A DNA stretch of 64,000 bases, taken from contig JAWZSP010000006.1 of the NCBI GenBank assembly GCA_034401135.1, positions 3,286,001-3,350,000 on the forward strand, read 5' to 3'. The stretch's first letter is position 1. Each line of letters opens with the position of its first letter. The notes below the pieces were generated by a model. The model ran no database searches. It saw only the letters and a list, made by a program, of their open reading frames with translations, and was not told where the DNA came from. Below, one piece after another: positions 1 to 11,446 of this stretch. A program made the position numbers and the translations under genes. The DNA is from Volutella citrinella (Eukaryota; Ascomycota; Sordariomycetes; Hypocreales; Nectriaceae).

Positions 1-214
1 TGGCCCTCCGTGTATGGTTGGTTATGTACAATATGATCCCAAAGGCTAGAATAACAATAAAACGGAGCAAGAGAGGAAGAAAAATCAGCAGCAAAAACGC
101 CCCTCGGCCTCGGCTCTCTACAATACAGCAAAAACCCTGGAGACAGAAATATTCCTCCCACCCAAGAGAGGGGGGAAAGGCAAGACGGTCAAGATGCTCG
201 GCCTCGACCCTCAA

Positions 215-295
215 CGCCTCACCCTCAGTTAGACCCAAAGCGACCTCGTCGGGGGCTGTGGCCGCCTCACCCTCAGATGGACCCAAAGTGACCTC
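215..295. repeat. Imperfect 48-base-period direct repeat in the SNF5 3' flank
   Basis: Two copies of a roughly 33-base element, one starting at 215 (CGCCTCACCCTCAGTTAGAC...) and one at 263 (CGCCTCACCCTCAGATGGAC...), differ at only a few positions and are spaced exactly 48 bases apart. They lie just downstream of the SNF5-family stop codon, so they are probably in its 3' UTR or terminator. The rest of bases 1-315 shows no gene I can support. Confidence 0.6.
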
Positions 296-315
296 ATAGG
301 ACGCCGCGGCCCAAT

Positions 316-2531
316 CTATGGAGCCTGCGCCCCGGAAGCGGCGGCGGCAGCAGCAGCCTCCTGGGCCTGGCGCTGACGTACCTTGTCGCGGTGACCAGAG
401 AACTTGAGGTGAGCCTCGAACTTCTGCGCCGTCATATCCGGACCAGGCGTGTACAGCTTGGTAGTACAGTCAAGGCAGCGGATGCGCGGCAGCCAGGCAT
501 ACTTGACGCCCTCAGGGAGGGGCTGACCCTGGATGGGTAGCTCAGTTACGGGATCAAGATACGAGTACTTCATTATAGCCTCGAACTTGTCGCCATTGGG
601 GTATGACACCTTGAGACCCTTGAGGGCGTTGATGAGCCACTCTGGGGGTGGAGGCTGCAGGAAGGCATCAGTCAATACATCCATGGTTCATATCGGGTGG
701 CAGGAGTGTGTGGACTTACGGCTGGAGGAGGAGACTGCCCAGGTACGGGTGGAGGGGCTGGTAAGCGGCCAATTTGACCTGGTGGGAATGTAGAAGAGGG
801 CGTCTGAACCGGGGGATGAGAATTGGAGGTGGCGGGAGTAGACGGCGGCGGAGGCATGTATTTCGGAGGAATAGGAGCGCCAACCATGCGTGGGTGAGGG
901 ACGGGGGTCTGTGACGGTGTCCTACTCAAGTCTCGGTAGTCGCGGTTCATCAGGCGCTTGAGCTTCTCGCGGTTGATCTTGAGCGTGACCAGCATTTGGG
1001 TGGGCTCTTCAGTCTCCTCGCGGAAGCGTCGCGACGTCCTCGTCTCGTGATGGTGCGAGACGCTGCTGGTCTCTGGGGTCTCAGACCTGCCCAGGTGGGC
1101 CATCCTCTGTTGGGCAGCGGAAGCAGCACCGCGCATGCCTCGTGTTCGTGCGGTGCCACCAGTGATCGCCGAGGGCGCGGGCGACTCCGGCGCCGAGTCC
1201 TCACTCTCCTCCGACTCGGATATGTCGCCATCCCGAGTAGCACGCTTCCTACTGACTCCGGCAGCTCGCTTGTAGAGCCGGCTCTCCTCGACTGAAGTCG
1301 CGGCGCCGGGCAGGACGGAGGAGACGATGAGGGTTCGAATGGTGCGTTGCCTTTCGCGGAGGTCGGGCAGCTGCGGACCGCCTCGTCGGTTGATGGAACG
1401 CTTCTGGCGTCGTTGCTCTCGCGAGAAGATGGTCTCGTTGCGCTCCAGGTCGGCATCGCTGAGCTCGTAGAGGTAGGGCGCGTATTCCTTGGCCTGCTGT
1501 TGGGGGCGGAAGACGGCAGAGAGTGGCGTCTGCAGAAAGGCGCTGACGAGGTCGGGGTCCTCGATGGGTCGGCCGTCAAAGGGGTGTCCGACGCTGTACA
1601 GGCTGCGGGTGAAGAGTTGGGTCTGTTCGCGGATGCAATGCGCGATTGCCGTGGCAAATTCACCCGATAGCGATAAGTCGCGAGTCATGCTGATGGCGAA
1701 CTCTTCCGGGGAGTTGGATGGATTGTTGATATCCCATTCGAACTGGTCGACTAATGTGTGTTGGCCGATTGTGATGTTAAGCTTAATCAGAACTCGCATC
1801 TCGTCATTCTTGTAGGCAGAGTAGGGCAGCTCAGGGTCCAGCGCGTCTTCCTCGGAGAAGGCGAACGGGTAGAAGTCATTCAGTTGCTCACGCATCTGCT
1901 GGACAATCTGCTCGTAGACTGGCTGCGAGGCAGGAGGCTTGAGGTCCATGTCTTCCACCAGCTGAGCGGCGAAGAGTTCAACCTGCAGGAGACGCTCGTG
2001 GAGGTTCCAGGTGAAGGTGTCGCGCAGCTTGATCTTGTCCCATTCAACCTCCAGCCGCAGTGGCACGAGCTCCTCGTGTTGCTCGGCCTGCTTCAGCATG
2101 TCCTTCCGCTTGTATTTGAAGGGGGGCGTGGTTCGCGAGCCGGGCCGCGGCTTTTGTGAGGGATAGACAATTTTGGGAGGTCCGTTGGTCTCGGTATGGC
2201 GATTTCCAAAGCCATTGTACCCCTCTCCATACAGCCTGGCTGTGGTGAACCACGGACGGTACTCTGTGCGGACCATGCGATACTCGTGGGTTTTGTCGCG
2301 CGTGTTGGTGGTGTTCTTGCGGGTATGGTCAAGCTGGCCTCCCAGCGCGGCAGCGGCAATGGCATCGCGGGTGATGAAGCGCTCGACCATGAGCTTGTCG
2401 AAGGACTCCTTGGTGCGCACCGGGATGGAGGCTGCGGCGTCATTGGGGGTCGAGTCCTTGTCGGGTCCGGACGAGGTGGCGGACGCCGAGCCCGTGGCCG
2501 GCGCCGTGGATGTGGATGGCTGGGCGGCCAT
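316..2531 (-). CDS. snf5: SNF5/SMARCB1 (INI1) family chromatin-remodelling subunit
   Basis: This is a core subunit of a SWI/SNF- or RSC-type nucleosome remodeller. I read two exons, 2531..720 and 654..316. The intron 655-719 has GTAAGT, a CTGAT branch and TTCCTGCAG, and joins in frame (SPPPA then PPPPEWL) to give 716 aa. The two SNF5 repeats are visible: LVPLRLEVEWDKIKLRDTF at about residue 155, and VLIKLNITIGQHTLVDQFEW at about 230. A long acidic, Ser/Pro-rich segment follows, then a proline-rich linker. The second exon carries a conserved tail with a C-x2-C...H-x5-H arrangement (RCLDC...HLKFSGH) that looks like a U1-type zinc finger. The ATG at 2531 is the first in frame. The gene is divergent from the Cdb4-like gene, about 1.4 kb away. 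The family is clear; whether it is Snf5 (SWI/SNF) or Sfh1 (RSC) is not settled from sequence alone. Confidence 0.87.
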
Positions 2532-3920
2532 GGTCGGTGGTCGGTAGGCGCGGCGCGGCGCAGCGGAATGGCCGCGACGATGCGGAGGAAGTGACGGGCA
2601 CGCGACTAGTTCGATGCGCGACGCGATGAGGGGGTCAGGATGGTGATGATGGTTGTGGTCGCGGTGTGTCGTGGAGTCTCAGAGCCGTACGGCAGCGCGA
2701 GGCCAGGCGTTGATGGTGAGGCTGGGTTTGTTTCGACGTGCGAATTGGGAGGATTCTGCCGCGCCGCGGATAGCGAGGCGTCCACTATGTATATGTACTT
2801 AGAGTTTACCGCACTTTGGTATCTATTAAAAGTAGCGGATACTTTTCAGCCACAGCAGAGGTAAATTTTTCAGCCACAAGATGCCTGCCTGGAACGTCGA
2901 CTACCACTACCAGTACGTACCCATGATCTGGCACTTAAGTGTGGCGCAGCGCGGAAGCTTTCTGGAGCCCTCGTTGGCGCTCGGTGAGGTGCCGACTCCA
3001 TTGCCCAGGAAGAAGCACCCGCGTAGTAGTAGTATATAATTGATATTGCTTTGGTCTGCCTGGCTCGGCACTTCATTATATAATTAGCACTCTCAAATCG
3101 TCACTAATGACTCGCTATCATGATCAATCCCTGCTCCCTAGCTGCGACAAGAGGTTCACGTGAGAAGAAACATGGGTCTGCAGCTTGTTCCTGCGTGCAC
3201 AATGTGGCGTTGTGACTGGTATGACCCAGGACCAAGACAACAAGACTCCGTTGATGGCGATGCGCCAACTGATGTCTGTGACACTGGCATGACGGAGGCC
3301 GACTCATCAAGCCAATTGTATGTTCTCCAACATCATACACAAGAAAAGAAGCAGGACGACTGTGTCAGCACAAGCCCCATGCATTCTGTTGCAAAGTGCA
3401 GGGTAGGTATATGACTAGCGAGCTGTGGAGGGGCGGGCGGGAGCGGCTCCAGCGCCAGCTAGGGCAGGATGAAGTCATCACACCCAGCTCGCCAGCTTTC
3501 CCACCTCCAAGCTGAGAGCGGCCCACATAACAGCCAGGAGATCAGAGCTTTCGCTGCCCCCGCACACGGGCTTTTTTACTTGCATGGAAGCCGGGAGGAC
3601 CTGGCATCTAGAGTTCAAGCTGGCTCGGAGACGTATTATTTGTTGTTCCTGCCAGAGCCGATGGTGGTCACGCGCGCTGGCTGGGTGCGGCCTGGCGCAT
3701 GCCCATTGCCCACACATTTTATGCACCACCCACAGAAGTTAGAACATAACCTGGAACCCACCCACCAGGCCAATACCCCTCCACAGCCCTCCGAGCCCTC
3801 CCAAACCCCTCCTCGTAAATCCCACCAGCTGTGTGTGACGCCCGTTTGAGCTCTACCTCACCCACTGTCCACTCCAAGTCGCCTCTTCCCACGCCCAGCA
3901 AACTCGACCTCTAAATCACC
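2532..3920. promoter_or_regulatory. Divergent intergenic region between the SNF5-family and Cdb4-like genes
   Basis: No gene is supported here. The centre (about 2780-3085) is AT-rich with TATA-like stretches (TATATAATTG near 3034). The last 150 bases before the Cdb4-like start are strongly C/T-biased (about 3765-3910), as is common for leaders of well-expressed fungal genes. The 60-126 codon open frames in this stretch have no recognisable composition. Confidence 0.5.
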
Positions 3921-5484
3921 ATGTCGGAAGCGAAGGAAGTCGGTATGTGCCTGGTCCCCTGCCCATCCCAGCCCATGCTTCTTCACGTGCCCATCGGCAG
4001 CGCCCTGTCGTTGGTGTGTTGCGCCAGCGACGGCTTCTGACCCGCCAGGACAACACCACCACCACCACCAGCCGCCCAGAGCCCATCATCACCCATCACG
4101 CCCGCCCCAAGGCGACCGCTGCCAGCTGGCTGTCTACACCCCACCGCAGATGCACTGCAGAGACTAACACACCCGGCCATAGATTACTCCCTCAGCAACC
4201 CTGATACTCTGACCAAGTACAAGACTGCTGCTCAGATCTCCGAGAAGGTCCTGGCCGAGGTCTCCAAGCTCATTGTGCCTGGCGCCAAGATCATCGATGT
4301 CTGCCAAAAGGGTGATAAGCTGATCGAGGAGGAGCTCGACAAGGTCTACCGAGGAAAGAAGATCAACAAGGGTTCGTCCCAGCTGTGCTTCCCGCCGCCA
4401 ATCGCTCCTAGTTGCTGATACTGCGCAAAGGCTTCTCCCACCCCACCACCGTCTCTCCTTCTTCCTTTGTCACCCCGTACACTCCCCTAACCTCCGACGA
4501 GGCCGAGGCCAAGGTCGAGATTCAGGACGGCGAGCTCATCAAGATCCAGCTCGGCGCTCAGATTGATGGCTTCGGCTCCATTGTTTGCGACACTGTTGTC
4601 GCCAAGGCCGAGGGCGCTGACGATGTCGTGTCCGGCCGCACTGCCGACCTGCTCCTGGCCAACTACTACGCCAACGAGCTGCTTCTGCGATTGATGGTCC
4701 CCCCCGGCCTCCTGGCCCAAGGCACCGACGAGGAGAAGGCCAAGGCTGCCGCCCAGAAGGCCCCTACCCAGGCCAAGATCACCAGCCTTCTCGAGAAGGT
4801 CACCAGCGCCTACGACGTCCACCTGGTGGAGAGCACCACTTCTTGGCTCTTTGGCCACAACGACATTGAGGGTGCCAAGAAGATTGTCCTTGCCCCCGCT
4901 GAAGGCACAAAGGGCGACGGTACCCCTGAGGTCGGCGAGGTCTGGGGTGTTGAGATGGGTGTCAGCTTGGGCTCCGGCAAGGTCAAGTCTTTCGACCAGC
5001 GAGCTACGCTCCACCGCCGCACCAACCAGACCTATGTCCTGAAGCGATCTACCTCGCGAAAGATCCTCAACGAGGTCCAGAGGAAGTTTGGCAACTTCCC
5101 CTTCAGCTTGAGACAGCTCGAGGACGAGCGTGACGCCAAGTCTGGCGTTGTCGAGTGCGTTCGAGGAAATGTCTTCCGCCAGTACGAGGTGGTTGGCGAG
5201 AAGGATGGCGAGCCGGTTGCGCGATTGCTCACTACTCTTGGTAAGTTGACGCCGTGGCAAGTGGATGACGAGACACGAATGGACTAACACCACAAATAGC
5301 CATCACCAAGAACGGCATTACCAAGCTGGGCAGCGCCCCTGCGCTTGACCTGAGCAAGTTCAAGACGGATAAGAAGATTGAGGATGAGGAGGTCCTCAAG
5401 ATTCTCGAGCAGCCCCTGGCCCGAAACACTGGCAACAAGAACAAGAAGAAGAAGAAGCCCGCCAAGAAGGAGGGCGAGGAATAG
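3921..5484 (+). CDS. Curved-DNA-binding protein / EBP1 (PA2G4) family, M24 peptidase-like
   Basis: This belongs to the family of S. pombe Cdb4 and human EBP1/PA2G4. These are catalytically inactive methionine-aminopeptidase folds that bind ribosomes, RNA or curved DNA. There are four exons: 3921-3942, 4183-4371, 4431-5240 and 5300-5484. All joins keep frame and the product is 401 aa. The first exon is only 22 bases (MSEAKEV) before a 240-base intron. After splicing the protein reads DYSLSNPDTLTKYKTAAQIS, then GKKINKGFSHPTTVSPSS, then the creatinase-like core (DGELIKIQLGAQIDGFG), which lacks the metal ligands of active M24 enzymes. The C-terminus is a lysine-rich tail (NKNKKKKKPAKKEGEE), a family hallmark used in RNA/ribosome binding. 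The second intron has a weak GTTCGT donor. The family assignment is firm; its role in this fungus is inferred. Confidence 0.9.
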
Positions 5485-7279
5485 ATGTTAACAGCCGAAT
5501 AGGGGACAGTTCTGGAAGTAAGGGCTTGGACCAATTGAAAGGGGGAAGTTTTGAAAAGAAAGAAACGCAAAAAACAGGCTGCATGCGCAATGGATATCGG
5601 GAAGTTGGAGCTGTGGCACCAGGAATCTAGGCACGCTTGCTGCTCTCTACGGCGCTGGACCGTTCGTCAGGCTGCCAGAAGGGGTGCGCCATCGTCGCCT
5701 CCAGGTAGCTGATCGAGCAGGGCCAAGCAAATAGATACCTAACAAACAAAGCCTGACCAACATGCGCAAGGCGCTCGTCTACGATTTTCACCACCGAGTT
5801 TGCCCTGATATGTATGACTGAGCACACCGTAGGTGATGGATGGGCGGGCGGCGAGATGCATGCAGTCGGGATGCGAGTGGAGATTACGGAGGTAGTGAGG
5901 GGGGTCGACAAGGCGAGGTCAGGCTGGCAAAGCAAGCAGAGAAAAGCAAAACAAGGCAAGCAAGGCAAACATGAATAGCCTCTGTCACTGCTTACTGATG
6001 GGCGGGGAGGATGGTGAGGGAGCAGGAATATTTGGACACAGAGGTGTCTCGTCGAACCTCGGGGGTGGTGGGCCTGGAGGAGGAGAGTGTTGCACGCCTG
6101 ATGGCTCACCACGATCTTGCGAGTCTTGGGCAGTGAGCCCGGGGATATGGGGATTGGAGACTCAAAGTGCAGGGCTCTGGGGTGACTGCGGACGGGGAGT
6201 GTCAATGCCGTGCTGCTGGGTGTCAACCATCCGCCGATGGCTACGGTCGGTAGTCCGCATCCATTGGCCTCGAACAGGATCTCCGAGGAGGACACCAAAT
6301 ATATGGATGGTATGTAGGTAACAGGTCGTAAGGTAGGTCAGCAAGATAAACCGGCCCATGCGGCCGAGCGTTCCCATGTTCACGGTTGCCACCACAAAAG
6401 AGTGAGGTGCAGCTGTACCAGGCTTGGGTGGCTGGCCCTTCTCCGGCGGGCTGTTTTCTTGCGCAACACCACCAGGGGCGAGACAGACGACGACTCTGCG
6501 ACTCGCATCCTCTCCAACCCCAGAAGCCAACACGACCCCCTGCGCCAGAACACCTACCGGCCTTACCAACTGCGACCCAGCATACTGGGCCCAGTATCTT
6601 GCGCAGTTTCCGGGAAACGAACAGGTGCCAATTGGCGACACGGCCATTACCCGCCAAGCACGTAATAGGCGTGGTGCTTGGGGGGACGACCCGGGCGGGT
6701 TTGATCGAGCCTTGTTAGCTCCCGGCCGGTAGTTGCATCATAGCTCGTGGAGCTACTAATAAAATCGTTGCTCCGCCGGAACTGGCTGGCAACACGGGCG
6801 CAGCCGAAGAAGCCAGCCTCGACGCCCAACAAGAATCCGACCGGCACAGTATTCATCTGGGAGATCCCAAGACGCAGCCTGACGGGGCTGTCGGTGTGGT
6901 AAGTAACGTTAGTGTGTGCATTCGAGAAGCCCTGAAGCCGGACGTCTGCGGGCGGGTTGGTCGTGGGCTCTCGCGGCCGTGGCACTCGCCCCCCTTGTCC
7001 GACAGGCCGCTTCCTCCGACGCCTGTCTCGCCCACCCTTTTTCTTCCTCCTCCAAGAAACCGCGTCCGCACCTGGAGGAGACGCGATCCCGCTGCAGAAA
7101 TTCATGCTGCAGCCCGAGAGAGAAGTGACCGAACCACCCCCCCTTCCCCCCCTTGCCACCGCCGCGTGCGTGTGCGTGTCGAGAAACCGCGTTGCTAACT
7201 TCCGTCCTGTAGCGTTGAGGAGCTGCCCGTTGCCCGTCCCACGGCACAGGGTCATCGTCCAGCACCACCACCCGGCATC
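5485..7279. other. Intergenic: Cdb4-like 3' flank and long Rco1 upstream region
   Basis: No gene is supported. Open frames up to 223 codons exist on both strands but are low-complexity and mutually overlapping, typical of GC-rich DNA. Visible features are an A/G-rich GCAAG-type stretch around 5920-5970, a perfect 16-base palindrome at 6582-6597, and a pyrimidine-rich leader before the Rco1 start (about 7000-7279). Confidence 0.5.
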
Positions 7280-10200
7280 ATGATCTCCTCAAACACTCGA
7301 GCCTCGCGATCTCGCTTCTCCAGCCCCGCACAGCCTCAGAATGGCGCCTGGAATGGGTCGGGGGACGCGTCAAAAGGCGGCGCAAGCCATGGATCCCGCA
7401 CCTTGATGCAGCGATGGCTGGAGCCCACGGTCCAGAGCAAGGCCAGCTTCGAGGACGACGGCCTGATGCGCTACGGTGTCGTCGAGAACATGGCGCCGCT
7501 GGGCACGCTCCCCAAGCCCAAGAAAACCTCTGGCCCCGACTCGGGCCAACCCGTGCGCAAGATTATTTTGAAGCAGTCGGGCGCGACTGCAGCGAGTGCT
7601 GCGTCTGCTGTTGCTGATTCTGCCACTGCCCCAGCCGCCGCTGTCGCGGAGCCTGACCTGACGCCTGCGCCTGCTGCCTCGCCCCCTCCGCCTCCCCCTC
7701 CCGCCGCTGGCCATTCACCGCCAAGGCGACGATCTGCAGCCGTCAAGGCTGTTGACGGCGACGACGACGACGCCGACTACGACCCGGATCCTTCCAAGCG
7801 CCGCCAGTCTGCCCGAGCATCCCTGGGACGACGAGCGCGCCGGTCTACGGGCGGTCGCAGGAGCTCAATCACCGTCGTGAAGCCGCCCCCCGCCACGCCA
7901 AAGGGGCAGAAGGAGCTTCCGGGCCCCAAGACGCCAAAGGAAACCCCCCGTGCCACGGAGACGCGGGACAAGGCATTCACTGACCAGGTCGTGGAGACTG
8001 CTGTTGCCGAAGCCCTGAAGCACTACCGCTATCCTACGGCCTGGGCCCTGCAGACGCTCTACGACGAGAAGTCGGATAATGCCCGCTTCATGTCCATGCT
8101 CGAGGACGTATTCAACCAGACAGCCGACGCTCCGACGATGCGCAAGTTCTCCAAGCTCGTCGAGCAGAAGAAGCGCGAGGGCAAGAAGGACAACCAAGGA
8201 TGCTATTCATTTTTCCCGCCTTCAACAAACAGCCGCTTCACCCCTCACAAGCCAAAACGCGCACCCTACGGACACCTGCTGCTGCACGGGGACGAGGAGG
8301 AGACGCCGACAGAGGAGCGAGCCGCGAAGAAGGCCAAAAGGTCGCACCCACGCAGCAGCCGCGGCCATGGCGAGAGCAACGCCGACGCTCCGCTCTCCCC
8401 GTCACAGTGCCAGGCCCAGGCCCAGTCCCACTCCCGCACCACCCGCGACACCCCCCGGAAAACTGCAGCCGTGGCCCGTGGCGCGCAGGGCGACGTCAGA
8501 ACGCCAACCCGCAAGAGAGCTCGCCGTGACTCAGGGTCGAGCGACTCATCGCTCTCATCGGTCATGAGTTTGTCGTCGCCTGAGGTTGGTGTCGCGAGCG
8601 TCAGCCCAGGCGGCCGAGGGGCAACCTCTCGTCCTGGCCCCCCCGACTCCAGCGATGCGCCAAAATCTCGGCCAATCAAGACCCGCGGCAAAACACTTGC
8701 CTCCCAAGCCAAGCAGCCCAGGTCCAACCCGTCCACATCAAACTCTCCATCACAGCCCATCTCATCCACCTCTCACACACCCGCGGCGGATGCCAGTGCT
8801 GGTGCTCGAGCAAGTGCCAGCATGCCAGGCAGGGTCGCCACCGCCCAACTCTTCACCAACCTGGCCAACAAGGGCCCCAAGGCGGCCAAGGGCAGCGGAG
8901 CCAAGGACTCCTTGCCCGCTGCCTCTGCCACTGCCGACGATGTTGATGGCGACTCATTCTGGGACCGGAGACGGGATGCGCATCGTTTCGTCAACAGTGC
9001 AACGGTCCGCGAGAGCTCTATCCGCGGCCTCGAGGAGGAGGAGCAGGTGGTAACGCCTGTGAGGCGTACCAGGAAGACGCGTCACTCCATCGCGCCCCCG
9101 ACCACCCGTTCCACACGATCTGCTAGCAAGAGGCCTTACGAAGAGGCTGAGAGTGCCGCCTCTCCCGCGCCTGCATCTTACCAGCGCGAGGCCAGCTCAA
9201 CCGTTGGGTCCAGGGCTGTCACGCCAACCTTGCGTCCAGCCAAGAAGCCCAGGACAGGGCTTCGTGTCAAATCATCGTAAGTCAACCTCCCTTTGATTTT
9301 TTTTGCATCTACACATCGCATGCATCACCGCGAAGATACGCCAGCTCGCTGCCTGTGGAGGCTACGCGATCGGGGTGAATGTCTAGGCCGGGAATCGATG
9401 GGGTTGTGAAGCCACGTCTCACCTGAGGCCTGTTTGCCACAGGCGTCGCATCCATCGCGCAGACTCTCCCCAACCCTCTGTTGCTGCTGCTCTACGTTCC
9501 CCAAACTCAAATATTGTCATGGAAAACACTCGGCTGACGCGTTTCGCTCTTATCCAGCCCCGTGAAGAAGAGAGGAGGCACCGCGGCTGGCCTCCCGCGC
9601 ACTGGAGGAGATGCCTTGGCGTCAGCAGCCAACGGCTCAGCGAAGGATCAGGTATGTGCCATTTTCAGTTACCGAGGCCCCCGAGACACCTCATTGCCTC
9701 ATCGCCCTGTTTTTTTTTGTGATGGAATGGCTAGCGGTGGGCGTTGGGGAGATGCAGCCGGCCATGGCCTCGATTCTTCTCCTTCTGACCGGGATGCTAT
9801 TTTCTCTGGGCGACCGCCCGCCCCTGCTGGGCTGGGCCTGGGCTGGTCCGCTTTTCACACCAGCCTCTCCACACCCTCAAACCCGACGATCCCAGTGATG
9901 GACGCATCAAGACCAGACGACTGACTGACCGGCGATTTCCAGGTTTCTGATAATGACGAGGACTGTTCCGCCTGCGGGGCTGCAGGCGATGTCGTCTGCT
10001 GTGATGGCTGTCCCCGTTCGTTCCACTTTGAATGCGTGGGCATGGTGCAGTCTGAGAACCTCCCCGACGAGTGGTACTGCAACGAATGCGTCTTCAAGCG
10101 GTTTCCCTCACGCATACCTGTCCACAAAGGCATTTTCGGGAATGCACTCAACCACCTGGAAAAGAGCATCCCCCGTGCTTTCAGCCTCCCGAAACGCCTG

Positions 10201-11446
10201 CAAAACCGCTTCGAAGGCGTCAAAGCCGGCTCCGATGGAGACTATGAAGAGGTCGCCACGACTCGAGCCTCCAAGTAAGTCACCTCCGTGCAATGATGAC
10301 AGTAGGAGCCCCCCCGCCTTTGCTAACAGTCAAATAGGAGGAAGACTGGCTATGATGAGTTGCCGGATTTCTTCAAGCAGCGAGAGGATGGCCAGGCTGT
10401 GCTCTGCCATGATTGCCAGAAACCCGCTACGGACGTCCGCGCAATCATTCCCTGCAGTGCATGCCCTCTTTACTGGCACATTGATTGTCTAGATCCGCCC
10501 CTGGCTGTTCCGCCGGTCCTGAAGACGTGGCGATGCCCTGCCCACGTTGATGAGACGCTGAGCAATGCGCCTTCTCTTGCGCCTGCCCACCGGTTCCGCA
10601 AGATCAAAGGCAGCCAGATTATCACCCCGCTCTTTAGCCGCGGCATCAAGAACAATGGCTATATTGAGGTCGACTGGAGTGACGAACCCGAAACGCCCAA
10701 CGCCTCTGGCTGGCAAGATGCCGACTCCTTCGGGCGTGCCTATAAAATACCTGCCCAGGGCATTGTTCTTGATTTTATTGAACAGTATGTGCTGCTGCTG
10801 CTGCTACATCCCAACAATGTACCAAGAACGTATCCCATCTAACGCGAGAATGCAGACTGCGTCGTCAAGATGCTGGCTACGGCCCTCGACAGGACGAGCC
10901 CAGGCAGATTTCGCTTCTACCAACAAAGAACGGCCCTATCCTGGGTTCGGATCTGCAGCGATCAGTGGAAGAAATGCAGGTGTCCTTGACACTGACGAGC
11001 CTAAAGGAGAGCAAAACGGAGAAAATTGACCAGCTCGTCTCGGCTCTTCTGGTGAGTGGCCTCACAAACAAGCCTCCACCTGTCACTTGTGCGTGCTAAT
11101 ATGCCGTCCCCAACAGACCTCTGCCGACCCCAGCGTTCTGGCCCTCATCGCCCAGAATAATGCGGAAAACCTTGCAAAGGGGCGCTTGACGGATGTGGAC
11201 AGGACCAGTCTACGGGCCCTGCTCGCCCAAATGGATGCGATGAGTACACGCATCCGGCAAGTACTTGGTGATTCAACACCGGTCCCCATGACCATGGTGG
11301 GCCAGGAGGCGACACCAGCTGCCACGTCCCCCGAGCACTCGGGACTCGCAGACGTACACGATAAAATGGCTGACGACCTCCCCGTCACCGAACCCACACC
11401 TCCTTCGACCATCGACCATGCCGAAGTCTCTACGGACCTTGACTGA
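7280..11446 (+). CDS. rco1: Double PHD-finger protein, Rco1-type (Rpd3S histone deacetylase complex)
   Basis: By family this is the chromatin-reader subunit that guides the Rpd3S deacetylase to transcribed genes in the nucleus. Six exons: 7280-9276, 9558-9651, 9943-10274, 10338-10784, 10856-11051 and 11117-11446. Every junction preserves frame; the product is 1131 aa. A long disordered basic/Ser/Pro-rich N-terminus with Ala/Pro runs is followed near residues 703-752 by a canonical PHD finger (CSACGAAGDVVCCDGCPRSF then HFECVG...WYCNEC). A second, atypical PHD follows near 828-877 (CHDCQKP...CSACPLYWHIDCLDPPL...RCPAH). A region matching the Rco1 MRG-binding/C-terminal part ends the protein. Two PHDs plus the intervening SRGIKNNGYIEVDWSD segment fit Rco1/Cph1-like proteins. 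The 291-base second intron is long for this window. An alternative name would be a generic PHD transcription regulator. Confidence 0.87.

Noticed and set aside
5627..6298. 223-codon open frame on the minus strand
   Set aside because: Low-complexity Pro/Ser/Leu composition with no conserved motif, in a long GC-rich intergenic stretch; treated as chance.
6647..7255. 202-codon open frame on the minus strand opposite the Rco1 leader
   Set aside because: It is antisense to a pyrimidine-rich 5' leader, Gly/Arg-biased as expected for the complement of such DNA, and has no family signature.
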